From contig MNCI01001065.1 in NCBI GenBank assembly GCA_015680685.1, positions 618,629 to 682,628 of the forward strand: 64,000 nt of DNA, in the 5' to 3' direction. The notes under the pieces were generated by a model, which made no database searches, was not told where the DNA came from, and saw only the letters and a program-made list of their open reading frames with translations. The DNA is from Gnetum montanum (lineage: Eukaryota > Streptophyta > Gnetopsida > Gnetales > Gnetaceae). Positions 21,418 to 32,560 of this stretch are shown here, piece after piece. Each line of letters starts with the position of its first letter. Within the stretch, counting starts at the first letter, position 1. The position numbers and the translations under genes were made by a program.

Positions 21418-22269
21418 TCATGAATCGTGATTCATCGGGTTGCGATATTGGTACGTGATATTGCATCCAGCAATGATATAGATATGTGATATCGTGGTTC
21501 CTGTGTGAGCCTATAAATACACATGAAGGCACACGGGAAAGGAGTCTTTTTGTCAATTTTTAAAGAGTCAGTTTAGTGTAGAATCTTTTTTGTCATTTTT
21601 CTCTCAACCCTCTCTCTCAGTGCATGCCCCTAGTGTGATGATTGTAATTGTACAACATCCTTTATTTGAGTGTGACATACTTGGACATGCACATGACCAG
21701 AAATAAAAATAAAGATCGAGATTACTTCATCATTGTAGCATTCACTTAGTTTAATTATTTAAATGTTATTGTTATTTATTGTTTTCATAGTTAACATCTC
21801 TTTACCCTAAACTCCTTAAATGCGGAATGAGTACGACTTAATCACGAGCATTTAAGTGTGACTACTTAGTATCCCAATAGCATACCTAGGCCATGCGCTT
21901 GGTAATCCCAGTGGTAGTCATGCACAAGATCCAAAATGTGTACGAATGATTAAGGAACGGATGCTCATCGCACTTAGGCTAGTCTAGACTCTCTTCCCCT
22001 ATCTCCTCTTAGCTTAGCTTCCTCTCTCCGTTTTTCTCTTAGCTTACTTAAAGTTATTTCCCATTACATTCAAGAGTAGCATTAGTTAGAAACATATCAT
22101 ACACCTCACTCTGGACTAAACCATACGTGACAAAGAAATTACTAGTCTAGGTGGGAAGATAGCAAACTACGATCAGCGAGTAACTATCTAGATACCACAA
22201 CTAGCCTGTCTGCGAAGTTTGATCGGATCGTCCGTATGGTTGAGTGTAGGGGTACCTCAACACTCATCA
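21418..22269 (+). repeat. Element C 5' LTR
   Basis: Begins TCATGAATCGTG (3' LTR has TGATGAATCATG, so the first TG has mutated) and ends CACTCATCA. A TATAAATA box is at 21512-21519, preceded by degraded gatatc/gatatt palindromes. U5 ends gtaggggtacctcaacac. Confidence 0.9.
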
Positions 22270-22270
22270 T

Positions 22271-22288
22271 TGGCGCTGTTGCCGGGGA
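22271..22288 (+). other. Element C primer-binding site (tRNA-Asp)
   Basis: TGGCGCTGTTGCCGGGGA, one base after the LTR, differs from the plant tRNA-Asp complement at one position. Confidence 0.9.
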
Positions 22289-22415
22289 TGGTGCTAGTTA
22301 TTTAGATTAGTTATATCATACAAGATCATTGTAACAAAGTATTAACGATATATCTTTCAAAAAAGAAAATAATAATAATAATAATTGTAATTAAATCACA
22401 CACAAATTCACAACC

Positions 22416-24452
22416 ATGTCTCTCTCACAAGACTACGATAACACAACAACTAGTAAGGCAATTCATTGGAGAACCAACAAATTATACGATGATGAAGATG
22501 AAGTTTGGAGTACCCAACCTGATGTAGGGGTTTCCTATAAACATAAACGAAGACAACATCGTCCCAACTCATTAATGCATAACATACCGAGTGACGATGA
22601 ACCCCTACTGGCCACTACGAGCCTAACACAAATACAAGAGGTTGTTCAAATATCCCGCAAACATCGTAAGGAAAGCCATCTACCCAGGCTTGACTTAAAC
22701 AACTTTCCTAAGTTTTCAAGAAGCTATAATTTAGATCCGCAACAAGATTTACAAGCCTTCTACGATGCTTGTGTATGGAACAACATTGATAATGGATGGA
22801 AAAAACTTAAGCTCTTTCCTCTAACACTCGTTGGCCAAGCAAAAATATGGTATAGGTCATTAAAATCAAAATCAATTCGACGTTGGCCAACAATGGTAGA
22901 ACTCTTCAATGAAAGATATCAAACTTATGCAAGAGTGTCAACCTTGAAGAGACAAATCCAAGAGTGGAAACAAGCACAACATAAACCTTTGGACATGGCC
23001 TTAGAAAGATATTATGCATTGTTAAACAACTGCCTAGGCCATGAGTTCTTTGAGGAGAGGCTAATGTACCACATTATTGATGGGCTCCATAATGAAACAA
23101 GGGAGACCCTAGGGATGTATGCTCGAGGTCAACTATATGAGATACAAACCCATCAATTCCAAGAGCTTATCAAACAGGTAGCAAAAGAAGAAGGAGAAAT
23201 GGCTAGATGGGAAAATGTTGAAGAATCTCAATAGGATCAAAATCTCACATCAACAAAGGTCCATAATGTAAAAGAGGAGAAATCAACTCACCTTAAGGAG
23301 GTGGAGCCACCTTTGCCAACACTATAATCATTAGATGAAATTGAGGCAAAGATCAATGAGATGATGAAATGGATGCATAAAAAGTGTGGAGAATATGCCA
23401 ACATTATTGGAGATAGAGTTATGATGAACCAAGAAGCAGGACGAAATACCTTTAGAAAATCAGAAAGAAGGGTAGAGGAGAATAAGAAATTAACTGCCAA
23501 TCATACGTATCAGTGCAACATTTTCTTGTATGATCACCCCAAGGGCCAATGTCCAGTCTTGTTACATTTGCAAGAGCATTAGGGAAGAGTGTTACATCCA
23601 GAGTTCGTACAGAGATACTATGTTCGATCACAGTGGCAACAATCCCAGTCATGGGGGAGGCCACTCTCAAATTGGTTACACCCTTCATACCATCCGAATC
23701 TAAGTGCTTATCAAGTCCAACATCCTGTTTCCCAAACTAGGTCAACTTCCTCTATCTCACCACATTATTATCATTCTCTCCAATACTATCAACCCATATT
23801 CTCTCCAACACAACCACCACCTTGGATACCTTACACTTCTTCTCAATTTTAAAATTCTCATCCTTCACCTCCTTCTACATCGCCACCAAGTTTTCTAGAG
23901 AGTTTTGCACCACCACACCAACCCACGAATGTTACTTGTGCTGCTACTGTCAACAGTAGTGGGAATCCTCCACAACATCATAGGCATCCCTTCTTTAGAC
24001 GTGACTATAAGAAGGGATAGCATACTTCTGAGCCCATTGCACCTTCCAACCCAATGCAAGTCCAACACTGTGGTGTAGCTCCCTCCTCAAACCCAACACC
24101 TCATGTTACTTTCTCTAGGCCATCAACAAATACTCCAAAAACCATATGGCCCAATGAATATAGCCACCGAGGGGGACAGATCGATCCTTGCATACCATCT
24201 TACAGTCACGGGTGCCATAGTGGGTCAACCACTCATCAATTGACTACATCTTATAAATTTCCCCACTATGTTTACTATAATCAATTGTGTGAACCCCACT
24301 CAGGGTACATTCCAACCACCACATCAAAAGATACCCAGTGGTTTGAATATGACCAAGTCCCAACATTTCCAACATGCAAGGATCCTAAATTTTCATTTAT
24401 TAATCCTCACCATACTCAATTGTTTAGTTATGGGGGATACCCCCCATTCTAA
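22416..24452 (+). pseudogene. gag: Element C gag (one frame, several stops)
   Basis: One frame runs from ATG 22416 (MSLSQDYDNTT) to TAA 24450-24452 (...YGGYPPF). The first 272 codons are open; the first stop is at 23232. The core has FPKFSRSYNLDPQQDLQAFY, QAKIWYRSLKS, RYQTYARVSTLKRQIQEWKQ and ETLGMYARGQLYE, then a Glu/Lys-rich helix. The knuckle region reads CNIFLYDHPKGQC, lacking the second Cys of a CCHC knuckle. The C-terminal third is rich in Pro, Ser and Tyr. Gag would package the element RNA. Compare the better-preserved copy in F. Confidence 0.85.
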
Positions 24453-26392
24453 TAATAAGTAGGATTAATAAATATTTTTCATTTTCTTTAATTTTGAAAT
24501 TTTTGTTTTTTAGTTTTTCACTTTTTTAACTTTTTATCTTTTTATCTTTTTATAAGTAATCTCATCCACGAATAAAACACTCATGTGACTCGTTGGTTGA
24601 GGTGTTGTTCTATGCTATCAAGTCTCAGATGACTAATTATTTGGATAGTGAGCCCACAACAACCATTTACCCATTCCATTTATAAGAGGTGCTGGTCTGG
24701 GTACAATGATATTCTTGATATCATTGAAACTTAAAATAACCTTGTGTTCATTATACCCAGAGTGAAGAAGGATGGACTAAGCAGGAATGACCAGGGTGTG
24801 ACATCAAGGGGACTTTTGGATTCTCTTTGGTGGCATCTGTAGGAGTTATCATGTAACTTGGTTGTACTAAGATCCTTGTAGATCTAATGAAAAATGGGAG
24901 TAAGAGTAATCAAAAGGCACTCAACCAGAAAAAATAATGTTGTTCTAGGGGGTTCCAGTGGAAATACATGCACCCATTCCTAAATCTTAGTGGCTTCTCT
25001 GGATTAAGCATAAAAAAAAAGAGAGAAGAAGTGTCATAAAGCAAAATCACTCCTCCCTTGTACAAAACGCCAAGTGATCATACACCTTGTTGTCATGGTG
25101 CTCTTATGGTTTTCCATCATTGGATGAAGCAATGCAATGTCACTAATTAGGGAATGGACTTTGTCTTGATTTTGGAGTGATGGGTTAATGACATATTAAT
25201 CATGCCCTACACGCAGGATCCATTGTGCCCTGAGTTCGTTACCTCATTTCCCAATCTCTGCAATCCCTTCTACAATTCACCTCACCTCACTGTTTGTATA
25301 ATTATGGCTTGTGATTTGGGTAGCATGGAATTCACCTCTTATTGTGGTGATATTTACATGTGTGTGTTTTGTGAAATAGCTATTGATTGCACTTAACCCT
25401 TCTAGTGCCCATAGACATTTTAAGGTGTGGTTATGCAAGGGCATTATAGGTAGGAACCTACTTTGGGAAGGATCCACTTGCGTAACCCATGTGATTGCAC
25501 TTATAACACATCTACCGTACATCATTCACTACCCTTTAAGTATTACCAATGATTTTTTCTTTCCCTTATTATTCTTCCAGTTCACACGTTCCTATAAGCT
25601 AACACATATCCTTTTTCCCTTACTTTTTATGAAATTCATTGACAGATTTTACACCATTCTAATCTTTGTGCCTTCTAAATTAGTTGTATTACCCTTGACC
25701 CCTTTATATTGATCTATATGTCCTTAGTTTATACTTTAGAATTTTGAAATTTTTTTGGTAATTTTCTCAAGTGCCCTATTTTTAGCAGGACGTGATATCA
25801 GGTACATAATATTGCGTCTAATGCGAGATTAGGTCCCCGCTAGTGGGTACGCGATATCACATCCTAAAAATATATATATACGTGGACCCCCCGCATCCTA
25901 AAAAGGTATATATACGTAATTGTTCACGTGGGGGAAGTTTTTCAAATTTCTTTCTATGACTTGTGATTGCACATCTCTTGCTTCAATAATCATAACTCGC
26001 TCACTGGTGCTCCGATTTCCATTCTGTCTAAACCTACTTGAATCCGAAGTGTTCAGCTTAGTCATGGGGGAGGGGTGCACACTGAATTGCGCATAATTTT
26101 TTTTTGAAATTCATCATCACCCAAAGGACACTATCAAGGGTACTTAGTTATACAAAATAATAATAAACATGTGTCAAAAAAAAATTTCATCTCCTTACCT
26201 ATACCGGGAAATTAAAATTCTAAAACCACCTAAGAAAAGTGGACCAATATTAAAATCTTTTGGGGGCATTTCCATAAAAACTCTTAATCTTAAAATCACA
26301 TGGAATCAAAATTGACTCATTAAGGTAGGAAGTAAGGTATAACTTAACTCTGGTAAGAAACCTTACTAATGATTGGCCCCATGTGATTGCAG
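24453..26392 (+). other. Element C region between gag and ORF2
   Basis: Starts with T-rich sequence, then stretches alignable to F (40620-42527) and in outline to the post-pol region of A, for example ggactaagc ... gtgacatcaaggggactt. A frame near 25383-25500 contains WLCKGIIGRNLLWEG, related to WVCQGIKGMSLLWGG of A. A promoter-like block is at 25790-25915 and a splice-acceptor-like site at 26392. There is no pol. Confidence 0.6.
25790..25915 (+). promoter_or_regulatory. Internal U3-like promoter block upstream of ORF2 in element C
   Basis: GATATC at 25794-25799 and GCGATATC at 25851-25858, with an aatattgcg half-site between. TATA-like runs follow at 25870-25880 (tatatatatacg) and 25906-25915 (tatatatacg). 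This copies the GATATC-then-TATA layout of the LTR promoters but lies inside the element, about 0.5 kb before ORF2. F keeps only ctatatacgtg (about 42011). Confidence 0.5.
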
Positions 26393-26395
26393 ATG
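26363..26395 (+). promoter_or_regulatory. Splice-acceptor-like site at ORF2 start, element C
   Basis: TTACTAAT (branch-point-like) is followed by tgtgattgcag immediately before ATG 26393. F has TTACTAAC ... tgtgattgcag|ATGG at 42528; E (minus) has TTACTAAC ... tgtgattatag|ATGG at 53837. Conservation in three diverged copies suggests ORF2 is expressed from a spliced RNA. Confidence 0.6.
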
Positions 26396-29182
26396 GCCCC
26401 AAAGTGTGCACAGCAAGAAGGTCCCTCTTAGTGCGTGTTTAAGCAACCCACTAGAGGTGGATGATAGGTGCCTACCGAACAACATGCAAAGCAGGAGGAG
26501 CAATCGTTTAATATCCATCAAGAAAACCCTATCACTATGCAATCAAGATAGGTAGAAGGAGGAGTTGTTGTAGTGCCCGAACAGGGACGACACCTCACAT
26601 TACCCTCAGAATGTGTTCAGACCATTCGTGAAAAGTCCACATTAGCTACCATGATTGTGGAATTGAACTTTGGACCTTTTACGGAATTCACTCCTAAGGT
26701 CATTAGGGACCACCTCAAAGGGTCCCCATTATGGCCTATCCTCTCTGAAAGTGGTGCCTAGTACTTAGGAGAAACATACCAATTCTGGCAAAATAAAAAA
26801 GAAGGCACCACAGTTAACATTTGTGGTGTATCTGTTGATTTCTCCATCCAAGCCATTTCAGAAATATTAAACCTTCTGAATATAGGGCCAAAGGTTGCTC
26901 GTCTTTCCACTTGCTCTAATGCTGATGCACAAAAGGTTTGGTTAGATAGGATGTATGGTAAAGAAGACAAGACCTATGGAGAGTTGACGTTGGAAGAGAA
27001 AATCTACTTTATAATTGGAACTTATCACACCTTCCCCACAAAAGGGTTGAATAGAATTTCAACATATGTGGGAAGAGGATGTGCGATATTGATAGGAAAG
27101 GTTAATGTTAACCTGCCTCATCTATATTTCATGGAGATCCTAAGGCGGTTTGAGGAACATAAGATAGGGAAGTTTGTGTTGCCCTTCCCTTGTCTCATCA
27201 GGAAGCTATGCAAGCATGCTGCTATTTGAGGATACACCAATGATGTCCTCAGGAAAGCCCAAAATGCTTCATACGCTAAACTGCTAAAGCCACCAGTTGC
27301 AAAGAAAATTGTTGATGAGACGTTGGGGCCAAAACAAGAATAGATAGTGAGGCCCACTGCAACTCAACTCGTAGGGCCCGGCCAACCTCCAAGCATGGGA
27401 CCTAGTCAACAATAAGAATCAGGGCCTAACACGAGCCAGTGAGACCAACCGCCACCACCGTCGCAGGACTATCGACTATTGATGAGCCATCTCAAGCCCA
27501 TCTCTAAGACGGTCAATTGGGGAAGTTATAATAATGCAAATCTCTTCCGTGTCATCGATGATACCGTACAGCCCACTGTCTATATAGATTGTGCATGGGG
27601 CGAGGTGTCTATTCAAATAGGAGGAGAGGAGAGTTATTGGTCACAACAGATTTCAGGGAATGCTGCATCTTTCCAGGTGCAACTAGAAATAAGTGAAGGG
27701 GCCATAGTGGTGGTCATGCAACACTAGGATACAGTTGGAGCCATAGAGGTTGTCATGGACCACATCAAGGAATCTTTCAATGTCCTTGTTGTGCAACCAG
27801 CAGATTTCATAGAAGCATGGGATGCTCAAACTTTGGCCAGTCCCTCAATGACTCCTATGGAGCATGAGGATGTGCTTGATCGACTGCTACAAATAGGATA
27901 GGTGATGACATCCTTGCTTGACATCCCACAGGATGTTACGGTAGTATAATCAAACCTCATCTCCACTAAGGAAAAGTTGGTCATGATAGAGATGAGGGCC
28001 GAGCATGCAGAAGCAGAAGTTACAAGACTACAAGAAAGTCTCATAACCCTAAAAGTAGCATAGCAAGATCCCTCTCAATTCATTTCTGAGGACTAGCTGG
28101 ACACCTTCAGGACAGACCAACACAACAAATTGCTGACGGAAAATAAAAAGCTGGCAGAGGAAAAAGAGAAGGCCAATTGGAATTCCTCCATGGCACAAGC
28201 ACAAACTTACGTGTACGCCAAGGCACTTAAGGCCTTACAGGAAGAAAACAAACAGCTTATTGCTGACAATCTTCGGTTGACCTCTATGGAGAAAAAAAGA
28301 ATGTTCTCGAAGAACATTTTTAGTAGCTGTGAGAACAGTTGATCAGGGTCAACCAGGACATGAGTCATTTGGCTAGAGAAAATTGAACCCTCTCAATGGA
28401 GGAGGTATGCACCATCTATCAAAAGACGACCATCAAAATAAGTGCGTGGTAGAATGAGGCCAAGTAGCATGAAAAGTTAAAAGAGCACTTTCAAGACTAG
28501 GTGGGAATGTACAAACAAATTATCAAAAAAGAGATCCATATGGCCAAGGCCCACATTAATGCTTTTAGTGCACCACACTCTCATTGGTGGGCCATATTGG
28601 ACACATATGCATTTACCCACCAGGAAGAACTTAAGAGCTGGGACCTACAGATTCAAGATCTTACAGAATACATGGAGTTGGCAAATCTAAGGTATGCCAA
28701 TCTAGCCATGTTGACAGTAGGCCATCTGAGGACAAAGCTTGAGAAGTAGGTAGCTACTACCTATGCCAAGTATGAAGCAGAATTTGCTAAACAAAAGAAG
28801 ACATTGTAGAAGCTGGAGGTTGCAAATTTTGAATTAGAGGTGGTTAAATCAAGCTACCAAAAATAAAAAGATGTCTTAATAGACTTGGCTTGAAGGCTTA
28901 CAGATTTTTAGGAGTATAGAGACAAATAAAGAGCCTACGAGGAAGAATGATGGTTGTTTTCAGCCTAGTACGTCAAAGCCAATACAATGTTTCTGCAACT
29001 ACCGTGCCCATGGGAGGTGCTGACTCCGTCAAACATTGGAGCATTAGCATGGATGACACAGGATACCCGAACTAAAGAGGAGAAACTCCAAGCACTACTT
29101 CAACGTCATCACCTTCCAAAACCTGGAGTGCAGGACAAGGGAAAGCAACCCATGGAGGAGCCACTACCACTAGGAACCACAT
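26393..29182 (+). pseudogene. Element C ORF2: Transposase_32-like domain plus coiled-coil tail
   Basis: One frame from ATG 26393 (MAPKCAQQEG) runs to about 28340, then slips by one and ends at 29182, with about two dozen in-frame stops. Around 26640-27229 it contains GVSVDFSIQAISEILNL and, later, VLPFPCLIRKLCKHAAI. Order and spacing resemble the 'putative plant transposon protein' domain (Transposase_32), known from many plant repeats and of unknown activity. The second half is rich in Glu, Lys, Gln and Leu heptads (TENKKLAEEKEKA), predicting coiled coil. The last block EEKLQALLQRH ... PMEEPLPLG is conserved in E. It replaces pol in position. Confidence 0.65.
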
Positions 29183-29368
29183 GAGTTCCACCCAATTTTG
29201 TAACTTTAGGAATTTTTTATTTTGTCGTGTTGTGTCCAATCTTGTTCTATTAAGTTCTCCACTGTGGCATGAATAGCTTCCCTATTAGTCAATAATCCCA
29301 TACCTATCCACTGTGTAATCAATGGGACTTGTTCTCATTCTGACTCGAGGATGAGTTTTCATTCAGTC

Positions 29369-29377
29369 GTGGGGGTA
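29369..29377 (+). other. Element C polypurine tract
   Basis: GTGGGGGTA directly before the 3' LTR, preceded by the conserved ctcgaggatgagttt ... ttcagtc run also seen in F and, inverted, in E and G. Confidence 0.85.
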
Positions 29378-30241
29378 TGATGAATCATGATTCATCGGGT
29401 TGCGATATCGGGTACGCGATATCGCATCCAGTAACAATATCGGATATGCGATATCGTGGTTCCTATGTGAGCCTATAAATACACATGAAGGCACATTGGA
29501 AAGGAGTCTTTTTATCAATTTTTAGAGAGTTAGTTTAGTGTAGGATCTTTTTGTCATTTTTCCCTCAACCCTCTCTCTTAGTGCATGCTTGCAGTGTGAT
29601 GATTTTAATTGTACGATATCCTTTATTCGAGTGTGACGTACTTGGACACGGACATGACCAGAAATAAAGATCAAGATTACTTCATCATTGCAACATTCAC
29701 TTAGTTTAATTATTTAATTGTTATTGTTATTTATTACTTTCGTAGTTAACATGTCTTTACCCTAAACTCCTTAAATGCGAAATGAGTACGACTTAATCAC
29801 AAGCATTTAAGTGTGACTACTTGGTATCCCAGTAGCGTACCTAGGCCATGTGCTTGGTAATCCTAGTGGTAGTCATGCACAAGGTCCAATATGTGTACAG
29901 ATGATTAAGGAATGGATGCTTATCGCACTTAGGCTAGTCTAGACTCTCTTCCCCTATCTCCTCTTAGCTTAGCTTCCTCTCTTCCTTTTCCTCTTAGCTT
30001 ACTTAAAGTTATTTCCCATTACCTTCAGGAGTAGCATTAGTTAGGAACATATCATACACCTCACTTTGGACTAAACCATACGTGACAAAGCAATTACTAG
30101 TCTAGGTGGGAAGATAGCGAATTGCAATCAGCGAGTAACTATCTAGATACCACAACTAGCCTATCTGCAGAGTTTGACCAGATCGTGCATGAAACACTTG
30201 TATTCGTATGGTTGAGTGTAGGGGTACCTCGCCACTCATCA
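29378..30241 (+). repeat. Element C 3' LTR
   Basis: 864 bp from TGATGAATCATG to CACTCATCA, followed by TSD GTTAT. Matches 21418-22269 along its length. Confidence 0.92.
29404..29481 (+). promoter_or_regulatory. U3 promoter of element C 3' LTR
   Basis: Three perfect GATATC sites (29404, 29418, 29450), two of them inside GCGATATCG(C), and a caatatcgg half-site precede TATAAATA at 29474-29481. The 5' LTR shows the same array with C-to-T/G-to-A decay. Confidence 0.7.
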
Positions 30242-30246
30242 GTTAT

Positions 30247-32280
30247 TCTTTCAATCAATTCAGAACAACGTTGCTCAAACACTCAAGACTGCACACATCC
30301 TCTAGGCATATAAAATTGTAAATCCTCAGCTCAATAGATTAAAAAGCTGATTTACACTTTGTAAGTTCATGGCTAAAAAGAAAAATTTTCCATATTGAAT
30401 TCTCACAAATCAATCATGTGCCACCAAATCCTAGTTGTACCAAGAGAAGGAATAAACTAGCAAATGAAATTTATCCAAAATTTATAAATTGTTTGTTGAA
30501 ACAAAAACCTTGAGCAACCTATTGCAAAATATCATGAAAGTGAAACTGATATTTTATTGGGGATATATTGAACAGATGGAGCAAACAACATATGAATTTG
30601 AAAGACTTCCCCAATGACATTAAAATTTTTAAAGTTCATAGCTTTCTTATTTTTAGTATTGTATAAATAATCTCTATTACATGTAGTTTCATAAATGGTT
30701 TCCCAAACAACATATCCATTTTGGTTTCTCTAAACATGTTTGTAGAAATATTCTTTTATCTTGTAGGCAAAGATGTAAAGCTCATAATGTGTATATATGC
30801 TACTAGATCAAAGTAAAGCTTTTAAAGAAATCAAATACAATGATAAATTATATTATTTAAACAAAAATATCAAAGTTTACACTTCGTATACAAGTTCAGA
30901 ATCATCAAGTCGAAGACCTAGGTTTGAGCTTAGGCATAGCTACTCAAAGAGGTTAGGCTTTTGTTCATCTACCAACCCTCCTAGGACCCCACTTAGGGAA
31001 ATGAGCACATTGACTCTAGGTGATATCCTTATACAAGTTCATTATCATCATTGTCCTAGCCTACATGAAGTTAGTTGTACGAATTCCCTTCTGCTATTTG
31101 CATCAATCATGAGTCATATCAACAAGTGTACTAGTACAACTACTACTCCATATGCTGTTCTACCTTTCTCTTCACTAATTTCCTGTTCCCCATATCTTAG
31201 ATTTGACTTGATGTCCTTCCTACATTGTTAGATTTTAACTTTTCAAAATCAACTATCGTGTAAAACTCCCTCAGAAATCAACTGTTACCTATAATCCATA
31301 GTTTTTTAAAAATAAAATAGTTAAAATATTCCTTTTAAAGAATCCAAAAAACATGTGAATAATAGAGATCAAATCATAAAGAACATGGTCCCATGATTTT
31401 AGGCATTCCTATCATCATCATCCACAGAAAATTTCACATTTTGTAACCATTGCATCCAGAAAAATATGAAAGAAGTCTCTATAGTCACAACATTGGAATC
31501 ATATATGAACTAATGTTCTAAAATAAGTCTCTTTTGAAGTAAGCCTCCAACTTATCAAATTTTCCTCATTTCATTATTAATGATCAATAAAATTTTTTTC
31601 CTAAGTTTATTGTTCCTATAGTACAGTATTTAATCTGGTTGATCTCACTTGTGACCATCAACCATTTCTTAGACAATCTTTCATGCTTATAAATAGCATC
31701 TTTAACCTAATGCATAATCTCACCATTGCACCTAGTTTTGGTAGGCTAGGTAGCTACAGCTGCATACGCCACTATTATTTTAGTCAACTCTACTAAATAT
31801 TGATTTGCATTACACAGAGGCTGTTCTATTTTCTTGAGAACTTGGTATGATCCATTTGTATATTCATCAAAAATTTATTTTAATAGTCAAGATGCATGTA
31901 ACATTTGTTATCCAATGCTAGACTGAATACATAGCTGCATAACAGTAATACTAACTAATAAAATTTTATAAACTAAACTACAGCAGTTTGTAATTATATA
32001 ATATTGATACATTTTTAATTTTTCATGTTAAAAACACATCCATAAATATGCATTTTCCCATGTATAAGGAAGAAATCGTTATAGTGCTGGATCTTCTATG
32101 CGATTTTGTTTCTGTTTCTGTTCACCTCTATCATCCTTCTTTGGTGTACATTCAATGACATCCATTCTCTTTATTGGTTTCAATGCCTCTAAATAGACAC
32201 CTTTTAATGGAAGCTACCTATTGGATACTGGAAACTGGAAATTTTTATTATGTCCAAGAAATCATAAAAGACTTATTGGA
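30247..32280. other. RING1 intron sequence, nothing assignable
   Basis: AT-rich. An open frame at 30797-31231 is Ser/Thr/Leu-rich with no recognised motif and no conserved partner in the window, so it is not called as a gene. No exon encoding the first half of the RING was found. Confidence 0.5.
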
Positions 32281-32340
32281 CAGTTAAAAAGCCTCAACAC
32301 ATTTTGGAAGAAAATTAATAACATTGTTGATGTAACACCC

Positions 32341-32560
32341 TAAACAAGATAGACTCAATTTGAAAGAAAATAATAGGCAAATTATAGTTAATATTATAAT
32401 TTATTCAAATATGAGCCAAAGATGGGCAAAATAAAAAGATACGTTCTTCATCCTCTATGCTTTGTTTGCATAGTCTGCAAATACACTCTTCTCTTGGTAA
32501 CATGATCAGTGACCTATCTCATCCAAGTTTATCAATAAGAACTCCATAACTATTAAGCAT
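32341..32560 (-). pseudogene. LINE (non-LTR retrotransposon) scrap: zinc-binding C-terminus
   Basis: Minus-strand translation of 32407-32498 gives PREECICRLCKQSIEDEER then FLFCPSLAHI. The pattern C-x2-C, an acidic SIEDEE run, then an F-L-x-CP block matches the zinc-binding segment after the RT of plant LINEs. Flanking frames are too decayed to follow. No poly-A tail or TSD identified. Confidence 0.45.

Larger units (their letters stand above)
21418..30241 (+). mobile_element. Element C: complete gag + ORF2 LTR retrotransposon without pol
   Basis: 8.8 kb with two matching LTRs (852 and 864 bp), GTTAT target duplications, a tRNA-Asp primer site and a GGGGGTA polypurine tract. It encodes a gag related to, but distinct from, that of A/D, then about 1.9 kb of mostly non-coding sequence, then a long second ORF at 26393-29182. 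I find no protease, RT, RNase H or integrase motif in any frame. It lies antisense in a RING1 intron. LTR ends and primer site match the pol-bearing element A, so mobilisation in trans is the likely mode. Confidence 0.9.

Noticed and set aside
30797-31231. 144-codon frame in the RING1 intron
   Set aside because: No motif, no partner elsewhere in the window, low-complexity Ser/Thr/Leu composition; not supportable as a gene.
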